Assembly: GCA_009869945.1 (NCBI GenBank)
Contig: WIXG01000115.1
Span: 62,001 to 126,000 of the forward strand
Reading direction: 5' to 3'
Origin: Mesaphorura yosii
Lineage: Eukaryota; Arthropoda; Collembola; Poduromorpha; Tullbergiidae
Length of the DNA stretch: 64,000 nt
The notes beneath the pieces are model-generated. The model had not been told where the DNA came from, made no database searches, and saw only the letters and a program-made list of their open reading frames with translations. The translations under genes and the position numbers were made by a program. Of this stretch, positions 1 to 12,133 are shown piece by piece. Position 1 is the first letter of the stretch. The number at the start of each line of letters is the position of its first letter.

Positions 1-858
1 CGTACTAACCTTATCATTTTGTAATTTACGTTTAGCTGGGAGAAAGAATATTCTATCGGCGTATGATGCTTTGCGAACTCCGAACTTTCACTTGGCGTTA
101 GCGAATGGCGAATTGAATAAATAATTAGGCCATGATTCGAAACAATAATAAAATATTGTAAAATGGCCCGTACAATTTGTGGGTGGATGTTGCACTTCAC
201 TGAGGATTTAATTACAAGACTAAAACTTATAAAATTAATCGCACAAAAATTATGAATCGAAATTCTGAAATCTGTTCACAATACTTCGCAATCGCAAGGG
301 ACTAAAAGGCAAATGCAAAATAATAAAAGATGATCTGTTCAAAAATTATCAAGTCTACATTCAAGATCGAATGAATTAAACCACACGAGCCACGAAGCTT
401 TCCGAATTTGTGAGAGCGAGTCCTGCATATTTGCGCTGGCACCCACATAAACGTAGTACGTCCTTCTCTTGTATCTTTTGCGAACTTCAGCTGTTCGTGC
501 GTTCTTTCTCTTGGTCACGTCTTGTGATTGTGAAGTTGATGCGTCAAAAGAGTATCGACTAAGTAAATAAATATTTATCTTGCACTCGCGTTCTTCGTTT
601 CAATTGCGAATCTCGTTGCGTCTTGGACTTGGTGTTGGACAAGGAATTCTTGCTTACTCATTCATTGCTGGACAGTCAACTTGACAATATTATTGCGCAC
701 AATCAATTTTTTGATTTAGTCTCGAATTGGTAGAATTGTTTAAGATTGAATCCAGTGTCAGTGTCAGTGCAAGTGTGTGCAAAATGGAGATCAGATTCCA
801 ATAAGCAATACCCTTCACACAAATTGCACAGCATAATTCGTTCCAGTAACGACACAAA
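1..858 (+). promoter_or_regulatory. Upstream region and 5' leader of the Vps15 gene
   Basis: No open reading frame of note is present on either strand. The stretch is AT-rich and has a short GTCAGT-like repeat near 755-770. It lies directly upstream of the Vps15 start codon at 859, so it must hold the leader and probably the promoter. I could not place a transcription start or a convincing TATA box. Confidence 0.4.
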
Positions 859-3800
859 ATGGGAAATCAGCTGGTCGCCTTTGCACCATCGCTGATACGT
901 CCCGTGGAATTCTACCTGACGGATGTCCCGGAGTATACCTTCGAATCTAAGTGAGTCTCGGAAAAATAGCTAGTCAAGTAGTCAAGTTGGAAATGACCTA
1001 ACAAATTCCTCTCTTTCCAGCTTGGGGTCCACAAGATTTCTCAAAGTGTGTCGCGCAAGACACAACAATCTGCTCTATGTCATCAAAGTATTTGTCATTC
1101 ATGAACACTCTGTACCGATACAAATCTACTGTGATAGACTACTACACTTGAGGAATTGTTTGAGCACATCGCCATCACCCAATTGCCTGCCCTTCATCAA
1201 GGCCAAGGTATGTCCAGTCCAGCGCCCTACATTTCTTTCGTGAACTGACTAACTAGCACTGATTGATGGTTGTTCATATTGCAGCCAACGGAAAGATCAG
1301 TGATTGTAGTTCGTCCGTACGTCAAATACTCATTGTACGATCGCATCTCAACCAGACCGTTTATTCAGTGGTCCGAGAAACTTTGGATAGCATTTCAGCT
1401 GCTTTATGGCTTGGTACAACTGCATAAGCACGGATTGTGCCACGGTGATCTGAAGTTGGAAAACATTCTAGTAACTCCCGGACTTCGATTACTTCTCTGT
1501 GATTTCGCTCCATTCAAGCCTGTGTACTTACCACGAAACAACCCGTCGGCAATATTTGGCTTCTTTTTCGATACTGCTGGAAGGAGATGTTGTTACGTTG
1601 CTCCAGAACGGTTTCACGATGACAAGAGTCGTGTGGGTGCCGACAATTTGCTGACTCAAGAAGATGAATTGAAGCATATTTTGCTACCGACGATGGACAT
1701 ATTCTCAGCTGGTTGTTGTTTGATTGAGTTACTAACCGAAGGGCGAGTTCCCTTTGATCTCTCGCAATTGCTCTCCTTTTGTGCGAAGGACTATGAACCA
1801 TCCGCCGTAATTGAGCAAATAGATGATGTGCATGCTCGAGAACTAGTCAGTCATATGATCCAGTATAACCCAGCGGACAGATTAAGTGCAGAGGAATACC
1901 TGACAAGATATCGAGGAAAATTATTTCCAGAAGTATTTTACTCCACACTTCAGTCATATTTTGATCTGCTGTCCTTTCTACCTTTGTACAAGCCAGATTC
2001 AAGAATGGTTCGATTATACGAAGATACAAAGTAAGTTAAACTTTTTCTTACAACTAATTGGCCAGATGAATTTATAATTTAACTAGGGCTGACTTTTCTT
2101 ATCTCCACAGGAGTTTACCCGATGAGCCAGCGATCAGCCTTATATTCACATCGTTAGTTACAGCCGAAATTCGTGGACTTCAGACAACCACAGCCAAACT
2201 ATTTGCCTTGGAATCGCTACGAAATCTTTCAGCAAATCTTACGGACGAAACAATACTTGAGCGTGTAATTCCATACGTTGTACACCTTCTGCTTGATGTG
2301 ACGTCACATCGTGTTCGTGCGGAAGCACTAACGACGCTGGTTGACTGCCTGGATCTGGTTCAAGAAGTTCCGACATCGGACTACAACATATTTTCTGGTT
2401 ACATCTATCCAGGATTGGAGAAGTTGGACCGTGACATCCTAGTTCGAGTATCATTGGCGAAAAACATTTCCCGAATTGCAAAGATATCCATGAGATATCT
2501 GGAGGCATCTTTCATAAACCATCCTACTGAACTTAGTCAACAGCAACAACTACAATTTCATACAGAATTTCAATCGCAAAGTGAAGCAATTGGAAACTTT
2601 CTGAGCAGTTTGCTCACGGATACGGATTCGGTTGTGAAACGCGTGCTAGTCTCAACTCCGGGTTCACTAGCAACATTGTGCACCTACTTCGGCCCTGGAA
2701 AGGCACACGATATACTTTTGTCGCATCTAATCACATTCCTAAATGACAAGGACGATATGCAGTTGAGGGTTGCATTTTTTAAATGTGTTCCAGCCGTCGC
2801 AGCATTCATTGGTTGGCACGCAGCGCCTTTACTGATTCCACTTTTAAAACAGGTAAATCCAACATTTAATTGCTATTTATGTGGATTGTCCGAGTAAAGC
2901 TTTCATTCTCTCTTCCAGGGTTTGTCAGATGTAGAAGAGTTTGTAATGCGTGAAGCACTCCTAACGATAAAATCATTGACGGAAATTAATTTCTTTGGTC
3001 GACGCTTCCTTCTTGATTTGCTGGACGAAGCACTTCCTTTTACAATACACCCAAACTTGTGGCTACGGAATGCTGCTGTTGGAGTAATCACTTCGATTAA
3101 GAATAACTTATCGCAAGTCGATATTTATTGCCACGTCATACCTCGACTGAAAGTGTACTTAAAAACTGCGTCGCATTCCATTTGGGGAGTCAATGAAGTA
3201 TCAATATTGAGTAAAGTGAAGCAGTACTTGGAAAGACAAGTTTACGAAAGCTGTGCTCGAGCGAGGGGCACACTTTTGACGTCGACAATTGACTTCCTTC
3301 AAAATAATGATGGCAAGGGCGACGATCCGGACTCAAACGAAGTTATTAATGTAAGCTGATCAAATTTTGGTGTGTAATGGCCTGATGGTTGAATTAATTT
3401 AATTTGATGAACGATTAATTCAATAGTTCCTGGCTCGACTACGAGCAGAAGGCCTCCCTCAACCTTTGGATCCCGTGTACACAGCGTTTTTGCAAAAACA
3501 TGTATTCAAAGTAAACTTACAACGAAGTCTCCGTCAAACCCCACTTGCAATTACAAGTTTAAATTCAAGTACTTCAATCGTTGGACCTTTACCGTACGCT
3601 GGAGTGAAAGGATCCACGCTTTCTTCCACGTACAGTCAGCCTAATATCCAAAGCCACATTTTAACTCTATCGACTCCACCAATTAAAGAAATCGGCTACA
3701 ACAATGGTTCGGGAAGTGAAGTGATTCTATCGTCGCAACAAGTCTATTCAACTTACGCTCAAGCCCTTGCAACTAATTACGCGAATCAGTACCAACAGCA

Positions 3801-5444
3801 ATCATTCACCGAGCGGCCTCGTGGGATCCTGGTTGCACATTTGCATGAGCATCGAAATGCCATTCTCAAACTATGTCCATTGACATCATTCAGAGGACTT
3901 TTCGCCTCGTGTTCAAGGGAGAATGTACGAATTTGGGATGCTGAAAAGATGGAAGGCCGAAATGTGGCCAACAGGTAGAAATCCAGTAGAATATGGCTCA
4001 CGTCGGCTTAATTAATAATTAAATGGCTTAATCAAGACCATTAATTGAAATTAGATCCCGATGTATTATTAAACTGCAAGGTGATGCTATTCTGACGAAC
4101 TTAGCGTATTCTGGGCCTTCAAACGTCATTGGAATTACCGACGACAAGGATTTACACGGATTTGCGTAAGTTGACAATTTCGCCCGCTCTGTCGCTGATT
4201 GCAGCTCAATTAATTTCATGCACCACGATTTTTTAGGCTAGAGAACTTAACCGCCAGACCTGTATTCACTGTCCCTATCAATAACAAGAAACAAGACGTT
4301 GGAATTCCGGTGGCACTGGAATCGTGCTCACCGAATATATTCATTCTTGGAACTGAATTTGGAGCGTTGGTTGGATATGACATGAGACTTAAAGATAAGG
4401 AGGTTTTCCGACTACAGTCAGATCTGAAATCAGGTGAGAGCAGCAGCATCATGAGCAGTTTAGATTTGCTCGCAAATTCGAGCATCTACTTGAACTACAA
4501 TTCTTTAACAGGACTGCTCACAGCTTTGACATCGGATGAAGACAAAAACTGGATGTGCACGGGGTCGTCAAAGGGCATTCTAACTTGCTGGGACTTAAGA
4601 TTTAGTATTCCTGTAAACACCATCAAAACAGATGCGTCAATTAGGAAAATGAAAACTTCTCCATTCCACTCTTCCGGAGTCTTTACCTCTTCAAGAATTC
4701 AGAACGAGGTGTCGTTGTGGAATTTGGAAACCGGTAATTTCAGTACATATTTTGATTGAAATGCGAAGACTTGACTATAGTTTCTTCGTTGGTTTCCTTT
4801 GTGGCAGGGAGCCGTGATCTTTGCTTATGGGCTAGTCAGTCACCTCCATTGAGTCAACCAAATCAGCCCTCCGCTTCTCAAGTTGGACCTCCTGCATCGC
4901 CGACATCTCCAACTGCGCCTTCAGCTGTGCACTCGATTATGGGAATCACATTTGTGAAGTCCCTGGGAGCAATCGTTACGGGAGGAACAGACATGTGCCT
5001 GAGATGGTGGGACAGAAATTCTCCGAGTGATTCTGTCATTCTAAGTTACAAGGGTATGTGTTTGTTTAATGTGGACCCGTGTGAGTCTTAAGTTGGTTGG
5101 TCTATTAAAGTGTATTTTCGTTTATAGAAAAAGCAGAAATGCAAATAACCGGAATGCAACGAAACAGCGAGTTCAGGTTTCGGCTCGTGGATGGTGTTGA
5201 GGTGATTCATGACGTCAGTAACGCTGGACGTCCAAGTTCCTCGGCGATCGGTAGCGGTTCCGGTGCTGGCAGGCAACGCTCAAGTGACAGTGCCAGCGGA
5301 ATGCCAAATTCCTCCAACTCTGGAACGTCTGTTATGGGAAACTCACATCATAACTCCATCACAGACGTGACAACTGTATCAACTCCAAACCAGAGCTTTA
5401 TTTTAACCAGTTCATCAGATGGTGTTATAAAAGTGTGGAAATAA
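859..5444 (+). CDS. Vps15: Vps15 / PIK3R4, pseudokinase regulatory subunit of class III PI3-kinase
   Basis: Ten exons join in frame to about 1,305 residues: 859-950, 1021-1207, 1285-2030, 2111-2852, 2919-3350, 3427-3974, 4055-4165, 4237-4733, 4808-5053 and 5128-5444. Human PIK3R4 is about 1,358 residues. The product scaffolds Vps34 and Beclin-1 on endosomal and autophagic membranes. The start MGNQL is the family's N-myristoylation signal. The kinase-like domain has HGDLK (D148) instead of HRD and DFA (D166) instead of DFG, both typical of Vps15. A HEAT-type helical middle follows, with the phrase LRNAAVG near the end of exon 5. A WD40 propeller ends in DGVIKVWK, almost as in vertebrates. Exon 8 to 9 is spliced across 4734-4807, rejoining LETG to SRDLCLWAS as in the human protein. 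The stop is TAA. Family identity is very secure; individual splice sites were placed by eye. Confidence 0.95.
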
Positions 5445-5669
5445 GCTCCAATTGCTGACCCTGACCCTGCATTTTAATTATTACAATTGCGACAAGGATA
5501 CTTAAAAATGATCGTATTGACCGGTACACGTTTGTTACACAATTGCAATTGCTTACAAATGACAGCCTTACTATATTTATGCAAATTAAAGTCCAATGAT
5601 TTCTAATGACGATCCGACGCGATAAGTTTCTTCAACGTGATAGATGATAATGACGCGTATGAAAAAGTG
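5445..5669. terminator. Convergent 3' ends of Vps15 and AK9
   Basis: This 225-base spacer separates the Vps15 stop from the AK9 stop. An ATTAAA at 5585-5590 on the plus strand is a plausible polyadenylation signal for Vps15. The 3' untranslated parts of the two genes probably overlap here. I see no other feature. Confidence 0.4.
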
Positions 5670-8600
5670 TTACCACAATCTGTCCTTCGCCAGATAGGGC
5701 GGTGGGATATAATCAGTCGCAAGAGATATTTTGGATGCGGAATCTACTTTCGATAAAACTTCTTCCGCCAATTCTTCATCTTCAAGTTCCTCTTCTTTTT
5801 TAGCATCAAGCGTGTCTCCTAGCGAATCTGGCAACTTTTTGTTATGGGCAGATTTCGTTGCCGCTGGTGTGTTTGAGAGCGCGGTTGTTGCATTTTTGTA
5901 AGACAATTGCAATTCGTGAATGTGGGGGTCGACCAGCTTCTGAGCACCGCCCTTCTCGGCTAATTTCAGCAGTAATTGAAGCTTGCCCTTTGTCTCAGCC
6001 GGCACTACTCTCTTCCCGTGCGCTTTGTTCAGTTCAGAACTGAGTTTCTCGGCAGCCACTTGCGTATTCGTCATGTGCGCCATGGCTTGATGATAATGTG
6101 CACGAAGCTCAGGGGTAGCTTTCAAATTAAGAGCTAATCAGGGAAGGAAGGAATGATTATGGATCCCTTCAGACCAGCATTCCGATAGATATATGCCTAT
6201 AATGCCTACTTTTGAGATAATATCCCAAATACAAACTTGCACTCTTCTCGGCCGACATGAATGGAAACCTCGGTCGTTGCTCCGTGAGTAAAGTCAGCAT
6301 GCGACACAGTTCTTGACTCAAACCTGTTCCAATGATGTATCCGGCCGGGCTCACAGAATCCAACTGCGATTCAACAAATGAAGGTAAGGCAATGAATTTA
6401 TGAATTGCAATACATCCGCAATTTCCACGGTGCTTACAGGATTCTCGGCCAAAGCCACGTGGCTCGGAAACTTACTGGGTAGCAGGGCGTCCGCGTACAA
6501 GTAGGGCTTGCTCAAGAATTTGTCAAGATTTTCTTGGTTCATGAAGAAGTAAATCTTTCCATTGTACTCGGCACAAAATTTTGAGTCACCACGTCGCAGC
6601 CATTTGTATCTGTACACAAGTAAGGTGTGGCTTTAGGAGGTAGCATCGTGTTATACACTTTCACGCACTGAACGTACTGATATTCGCCTTCCGTGTAGAA
6701 TACTGGATCAAAGTCCTTAAATCCCCAGAATTTTTCAAGCTGCTGCACTTCATCTGGAGTCAGGACGCACGCCATGGGCAAAGTCTCAGGCGGAACGTAC
6801 TCGCACGTTGGGACGGTGTACTTCTCAGGATGGTTCAGAAACTTGTCGACGTGTTTCTGGCAGGAGAAGACATAAATTTCGTCACGATACTCAACAACTC
6901 TTGTCAGGTCCTTATTGTAATCGTCCACTCGTGACAACTCGAAGAGGTCATTAATTGCGACGGGATCATATGCGCCAAATTCCCGGGTAAATTTCGAATA
7001 GAGAATTGAAGTTAAGGGCGTCAGGCAGTCGAGAGTTATTGGCTTCCCTGCGGAATGCGTTGCCGTAGGCAGCCAGTTATGAGTTATGAGAGGTCAACGC
7101 CGCGCCATGGATGGAACTTACCATCCTGATGGTATCGAATGTATTTTTTGTGCTTCGCCATTACTTTGAAGCAATGTTCTGCAACGTTCTCGAAAATTTC
7201 TGTGGGATGCATCTTGGCATCAATATCGAGCACGCAGGGGGTTTCATTTCGGAACCAGTCGAGCATGGGAGCAGTTCTAGCTTGATTTTCTACGTACAGC
7301 TGTTCAATCATTGAAGTATTCTCCTCAAGCAATGTCTCGTAGCTAAATCATGACAATAATGCTTAATATAACTAAGTTTAAACGAAGCACACAAAATAAC
7401 TACAAATAGTATTAGACTACTTGAAAGCAGGATCGAAATGATGTCTTTCACATTGGTTGATTCGATTGATCGTTTCCGACAACTCCATTTTAAGATATAT
7501 GACAACAGCCGGCACGACCCCGCGCTGGATAAGTTCTTGCAGCTGATTCATTTCACGAGGGTAGTTATCGAACACCGCACCACGAAACTGTGCCCTTGTT
7601 AAGTTGGTAAATGTTAGAAAAGCTATTGGTTAGTGCGTGCGTGCGTGCAACCTTACCTTGGAGCCATCAGAGCCAAGTCCAGCACTCGGCAGACCATGTA
7701 AGGCGGAATCACGTATCCAGCTCGAAGATAGGCCATGATTTCATCCGCCATCAGCATGGGCTGGGGTCCGGCTGAAAGTTTCCTGGAGGATAAGTCGCAT
7801 TCTTCCGTGATTTTGTTGAAAAAGGAGTGTTTCACAATTTCGTCCATCATGGTCTCCTCCGAAACATAAAGGGCCCCAAGTTTATGAGCGAGCTGTCGTG
7901 CCACTGAAACATGCGAATTTTTATACATTTATTAAAAAACCTAAACAAAGTTTTGAATCAGCTCGGTCTCAAAACAGCAATTACGCAATGATTTGCCAGA
8001 CTTTGGAGGGCCAGTTACGACGACAAACAAAGGCATTGCCGGTCTGGGTGTCACATCGTGGTAGTCGATAAATTCCAGTATCATCTTAAATTCATGGGAC
8101 AATGCCAAAGTATGCACAATTAGGACAACATTTGGGCTGTACGATCACAACATTCTTTCATTACCTTCATGACGATCGGCGGAGCCCAGTACGCATTTAG
8201 TTCGAGCACTTTTCTCAAGTCACACTTGTCGATGAAAGCCTGCAGATGAGGGAGCCATTCGCCGTACCTTTCGAAACTCTTCTGAATTTCGTATGTAGTG
8301 TCGTCTTCGCTTGTCACAAGTCGGAGAATTACTTCAGAAGGAATCGATTCAATGGTCATTCCGTCGTCGTCATCCTCGCCTGCCTAATTTCAATCGCTGA
8401 AGTTCAAAGCAGAAGCTACGGACATACACTGAGCCAACTACTTCTCACCATAAGACATTCTTCTCTGGCCTTGGCCTTGTTCGCGGCAAAATTGTGTCTC
8501 GACCCAGGGAAGGCCATTGTCAGTCCAGGTCCAGAGTACTCATCATCCCTCGTCGCATACAATGACTTTCTTTTCTTGTAGTGTGTGCTTACTGCGTTCA

Positions 8601-10375
8601 GGTTCAAAGGCTCAATTTTCTTGTTCGTGTACTGACGTCTCGTGTACTTTCGCCCGTCTTTGACATCAACTTTCTGCTCTGATCGACGCTTGAATAGATC
8701 AACATCTTGCATCTACGGAGGTTAAAATGATTTCAGTTTTAGTGAGAAGTGATTTCAGCCGGTTCTTGGCAAATGGGCACCATGTGTGACGTACATGAGG
8801 AATTAGTATGTAATCTGGCTTGGGATCGAGGCCTCCTAACACTGCAGCGTGGTGCGCATAATCAGTATCCGCGTCTTCATTAAACCGAGGAATTCCTTCT
8901 AGGACGTACCCTCTCCACACGTAAATGGCATACACATTGTTAGGCGTGTCCACAGTCTAGTCTTCATGCAGTCTAGAAATGGTACCTGTTTAGAACATCC
9001 TGCTCCTGCAGTCGTCTTTGGAGGAACCCGAGCAAGACACTGCAGGATGGTTTCTCACCGTCGCCGTCAGGAATAACGTCTTGCCGCTCTTGCAATGCCC
9101 GATAATACCGAATCATGGAGTCGGCTAGTTAGATCAAAGTGGGTCCGTCACGCAGTGAAGACTCAATCGATTGTACCTGTCCTTGTATTGTCAACTTACG
9201 ACCAATGTAAACACATTTGAAGTACTCGACAATGCGTTTAGCAATCGTCGTCGTCCCAATCCCTGGTTTTCCGAATACGATAAACTTCAGTGGGTTGCTC
9301 AGTACCAGATCAGCGTATATGTCTTCTTCAGTTTGTGCCTTCCGTCCGCTTGGTGGTTCGAGCTCTTCCTCTTTCATCGCCCTGAGTAGACCGTGGAAAT
9401 GTCATTCAAGAGCTTTGCCCGTTATCAGACAAATGGACATACTCAAGTTCTCTCATCGCTGCCTCCACGTTGATGGGCTGCAGTTGTCTACCCTTTGCTT
9501 CAGCGGTCTCTCTCATTTCGCCCATGTTGCTCAGACTCATCGCAGAGAAGTTTGTGTAGGGCTCGACCACCGGCGGCAGTTTGACTTCAGCCGAGTCTAG
9601 TTGACAAACGCCTTGGCCGTGGTAAGTCCGCTGGAGTGCGTGAGTTGCGGCTTGTCGCTTCGCCTCCAGAATTATATCACCTTCTCCTTGCTCTTCTTTC
9701 TCCTGCCAGAACAAAAGGCAAATGGACCGACCGCAGTGCTACATGTCTTGTTTGCAGTTTACTTTACTTTATTCTCCTGATCAGGCTCACCAGGAGGCTT
9801 CAAATCATCCAATCTTCCTTCACCTTCATCTTCTTCGATTTTACTTTGTATCTGTGATAAGATTTGTCGTCTGATTAGTGGAGATTAAACCAAAGCAAAC
9901 GATTTCCTACACTTACCACTTTCATAGGTTTGTTCGGCGGATTTGGAAAGGGACGTTTTGAACGCATCGCGCGTCCTTTCTTTTTTGCCGTCCCCAATCC
10001 CGTCTCGTCTTCTAGTTCTAATTTCTCATCTGTCAGTAAATACGCGTACAAATTTCGCTCGACGTAAACCTTCTTTGCGCTCTCCACGATGCCTCTGGCA
10101 ATGGGACCATCATTTGCCAAGTCGTACTCGTCCGCGTCTGTCCCTAAGCCACGGTCTTGGTGGATGTAGTAGTCCGGTCTTGGAAGCGGGCATTTTACGT
10201 CGGACCCAATTTCTGAAGCCAGATCCTACAATCCAGCAGAGAGTGAACGCATTGCATCATTGCAATTATAATCATTCTCTTGAGTTTGGTTGCAGTGATG
10301 AGCGATAGCATCTCAATGCGTTCTTACCAACGTATGTGGAGCATCGTGAGATACGCGATAGGACCAGGCAGCCAT
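5670..10375 (-). CDS. AK9: Adenylate kinase 9-like protein (shortened)
   Basis: Seventeen exons, in transcript order, keep frame throughout: 10375-10328, 10225-9917, 9851-9768, 9702-9443, 9381-9200, 9124-8986, 8912-8795, 8712-8449, 8383-8165, 8084-7985, 7903-7657, 7594-7421, 7342-7122, 7047-6669, 6609-6438, 6363-6210 and 6133-5670. They encode about 1,177 residues, against roughly 1,900 in vertebrate AK9. AK9 is a multi-domain nucleoside mono/diphosphate kinase linked to cilia and sperm. The first P-loop reads GKPGIGTTT (residues 271-279), with Thr where the catalytic Lys should be. The second, GPPKSGKS (566-573), keeps Lys. YVLEGIPRF and FRGAVFDNYP match the NMP-binding segment of adenylate kinases. 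Two YHS-like AK9 motifs appear: YRDEIYVFSCQKHVDKFL and YNGKIYFFMNQENLDKFL. The start ATG has an AAAATGG context. A 52-codon ORF ends 8 bases before it. The first exon is the least certain part. Confidence 0.88.
7633..7648. repeat. Microsatellite (GTGC)4 in an AK9 intron
   Basis: Four exact GTGC units lie just inside the AK9 intron donor side (donor at 7656). Confidence 0.85.
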
Positions 10376-10383
10376 TTTTAGAA

Positions 10384-10542
10384 TCAATGATCGAGCCCAC
10401 CACGGTGGATACAGATTGCTTGTCCGGCTCCGGCGTCGCCATATGGTGCGTCGGATCCCGAATTTTTCTTAACTGATTTTGGAAGCAAGCCCGTGGTCCC
10501 GTGGAACCACAGTGCGGGAAAGTTTTGTTTGCCGAAGGACAT
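10384..10542 (-). CDS. Small 52-codon ORF directly upstream of AK9 (uORF or separate small protein)
   Basis: An ATG at 10542 opens a 52-residue frame that stops with TGA at 10386-10384, only 8 bases before the proposed AK9 start. The peptide begins MSFGKQNFPALWFHGTTG and continues LPKSVKKNSGSDAPYGDAG, then AGQAICIHRGGLDH. I do not recognise the family. Its second half has an inverted, diverged copy at 10737-10839. In that copy the same frame is open and several differences fall at third codon positions, which suggests protein-level constraint. It could be the first cistron of a bicistronic AK9 transcript, an inhibitory upstream ORF, or part of a separate small gene. No membrane segment or signal peptide is visible. 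Confidence 0.4.
   Translation of the reverse strand: MSFGKQNFPALWFHGTTGLLPKSVKKNSGSDAPYGDAGAGQAICIHRGGLDH
10399..10486 (-). repeat. Inverted repeat, arm 1 (within the 52-codon ORF)
   Basis: The minus strand here closely matches the plus strand at 10737-10823, by eye about 80-85% identical over some 87 bases. A spacer of about 250 bases separates the arms. Shared runs include GCTTCCAAAATCAGTTAAG and CAAGCAATCTGTATCCACC. Confidence 0.75.
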
Positions 10543-10736
10543 TTTCTGGAGGTTGCACCTCAACACTTAGCAACAAAGCTCAATTCTGATTTAATTCTGT
10601 AGTTTAGGATTAAATTCTAATATAGGAGATAATTTTAATGGCGAACTTGAACACAGAACTTGTACATGTAATTCTGAGTTGTTCGATTGTTACCATGCGC
10701 AGCGCAAGGCTTGCGATTGAGTTAACTCAAACAAAC

Positions 10737-10839
10737 GCTTCCAAAATCAGTTAAGGGAAAAAAGGGATCACCCGCACCGTATGGCGACGCCGGAGCTGGA
10801 CAAGCAATCTGTATCCACCATGGAGCCCACTCAAAATGA
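10737..10839 (+). pseudogene. Inverted partial copy of the 52-codon ORF
   Basis: On the plus strand a frame from 10738 to the TGA at 10837-10839 encodes LPKSVKGKKGSPAPYGDAG followed by AGQAICIHHGAHSK. This matches the C-terminal two thirds of the small ORF at 10384-10542. No matching N-terminal part and no ATG are seen, and an in-frame TAA lies shortly upstream, so as it stands this is a fragment or the last exon of something unseen. The spared reading frame and synonymous-looking changes (CCA/CCG, GCC/GCT) argue that both copies were coding for some time after duplication. Confidence 0.45.
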
Positions 10840-12082
10840 ACGCGGTTATTAGGCCGTGTTATGTGAGGTTTGTGAAAGGAATGGGATATTGAATTGTGTG
10901 GTGATTCGGGAATCGAGCGCGTTTAGCCAGCCGCAGAGCAGCGCACATTCATCGAATTCGTGAATTCGTAGTTGCCCACCTGCTGTTGGTCATTTTGCCC
11001 AATACCGGAAACAATTCGCCAGGACAATTTAAAGCATTGAGAATATGTCTTCCTTTCTTCGCTTCACTTTCAAAGATTATAGTGCACAGTTCCTTCCCAT
11101 GTATTTCTAGTAATTGTGTCACATAGCCGCAAGTCACGTCGACCTTCTTGTGCATTAACGAAATTGAAGCTAATCGCCGTCGCCGCCAGGGCCAGTGAGC
11201 GAGCCAAACATCGAATCGAGAAGCAAGGAGTACAAGGCAAGGTTTAGCGTTTCCAATTTTGCAACTTTTGATAGCGATCTGAGGCGAACAGAAAAAATGT
11301 GAAGATATAAAGCGCAATTGAGAAATTTTTCGGTCTTGTGTAATTTTTGCATTACTCGGACACGGACACTCGGCGAGTGACAAAGTAAACCTCCCTCTCG
11401 CACCAATGTACAACGCGGCAACCAATTATTGAATTTGTCGCCCACATTTTGCAATCAACGCACGTGTACGGTGCGATGAAAGGAAAATCGCGAATTTGCA
11501 GGGAAGGTGGAAAGATGATAAGATCAAGATGACTGATGCCCATCTTGTTTACGAATTTTGCAGCAAGGAGATTGCAAAATGTTCGTCCATGTCCGCTTCA
11601 TTTATTTCACGTGAACATTGACAGATAAACAATTTAGTAAGAAAGACGCATGAATGTCAAAATTTGGAATTCTCGTTAAGAATTATTAGCACATAATTGT
11701 GATTCACATAATTTTTAAGGCGGTCAGTGCCAAGCGACGACGAGTGACGCGCAAGCCGCGAAATCGAGTGTTAAACTATTCAGCAGATTTGCTCAGCGTG
11801 ATCCGTATAAACATGCCTTAAAAGTCAAACTGAAGCATATTAAATGAGCACCATTAGCGAGCATTCTTTTGTTGTTATTTATGACTAATCAATAGCCAAT
11901 CGCGCTGAGCGCCTTTATTTTGCACTTTTCTAAATCGATTTTGTGGACAAGAAAAACCTATTATTGACATTACAATGTCGACATCCAGACTGATTTCTTA
12001 TTCGGCGGTCTTTGGAATTCCAGGATTCCTTGCCGCGATAGTTGAGCAACCATCGCGTTGGTTTACGTTTCCACTCCCAAGA
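10840..12082. other. Intergenic stretch between AK9 and the chemoreceptor
   Basis: No gene could be supported. A 158-codon open frame on the minus strand (10949-11425) has no recognisable domain or splice-site support, and I treat it as chance. The 3' part is upstream sequence of the receptor gene. Confidence 0.4.
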
Positions 12083-12090
12083 TATAAAAA
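12083..12090 (+). promoter_or_regulatory. Candidate TATA box of the chemoreceptor gene
   Basis: TATAAAAA lies about 44 bases before the ATG at 12134. A transcription start about 30 bases downstream would give a very short leader. It would also exclude the longer in-frame start at 11975, so this element decides the start codon chosen here. Confidence 0.4.
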
Positions 12091-12133
12091 TGGATCCTGT
12101 ATGCGAATTCTGGTCAAAGAAGTCAATCAAAAT

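Noticed and set aside
4734-4807. An apparent -1 frameshift in Vps15 near 4756, where two long ORFs overlap
   Set aside because: A 74-base intron with GTAATT donor and pyrimidine-rich GGCAG acceptor joins LETG to SRDLCLWAS in frame, exactly as in the human protein.
6610-6668. An apparent frameshift in AK9 between two overlapping ORFs
   Set aside because: A 59-base intron (GTGCGT donor, GTGTACAG acceptor) restores frame, and the exon phases on both sides then agree.
10949-11425. 158-codon minus-strand ORF
   Set aside because: No recognisable domain, no splice support, overlapping ORFs in other frames, and composition like intergenic DNA.
11975-12133. Longer N-terminus of the chemoreceptor from the ATG at 11975
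   Set aside because: The segment reads like untranslated sequence and contains the candidate TATA box at 12083-12090.
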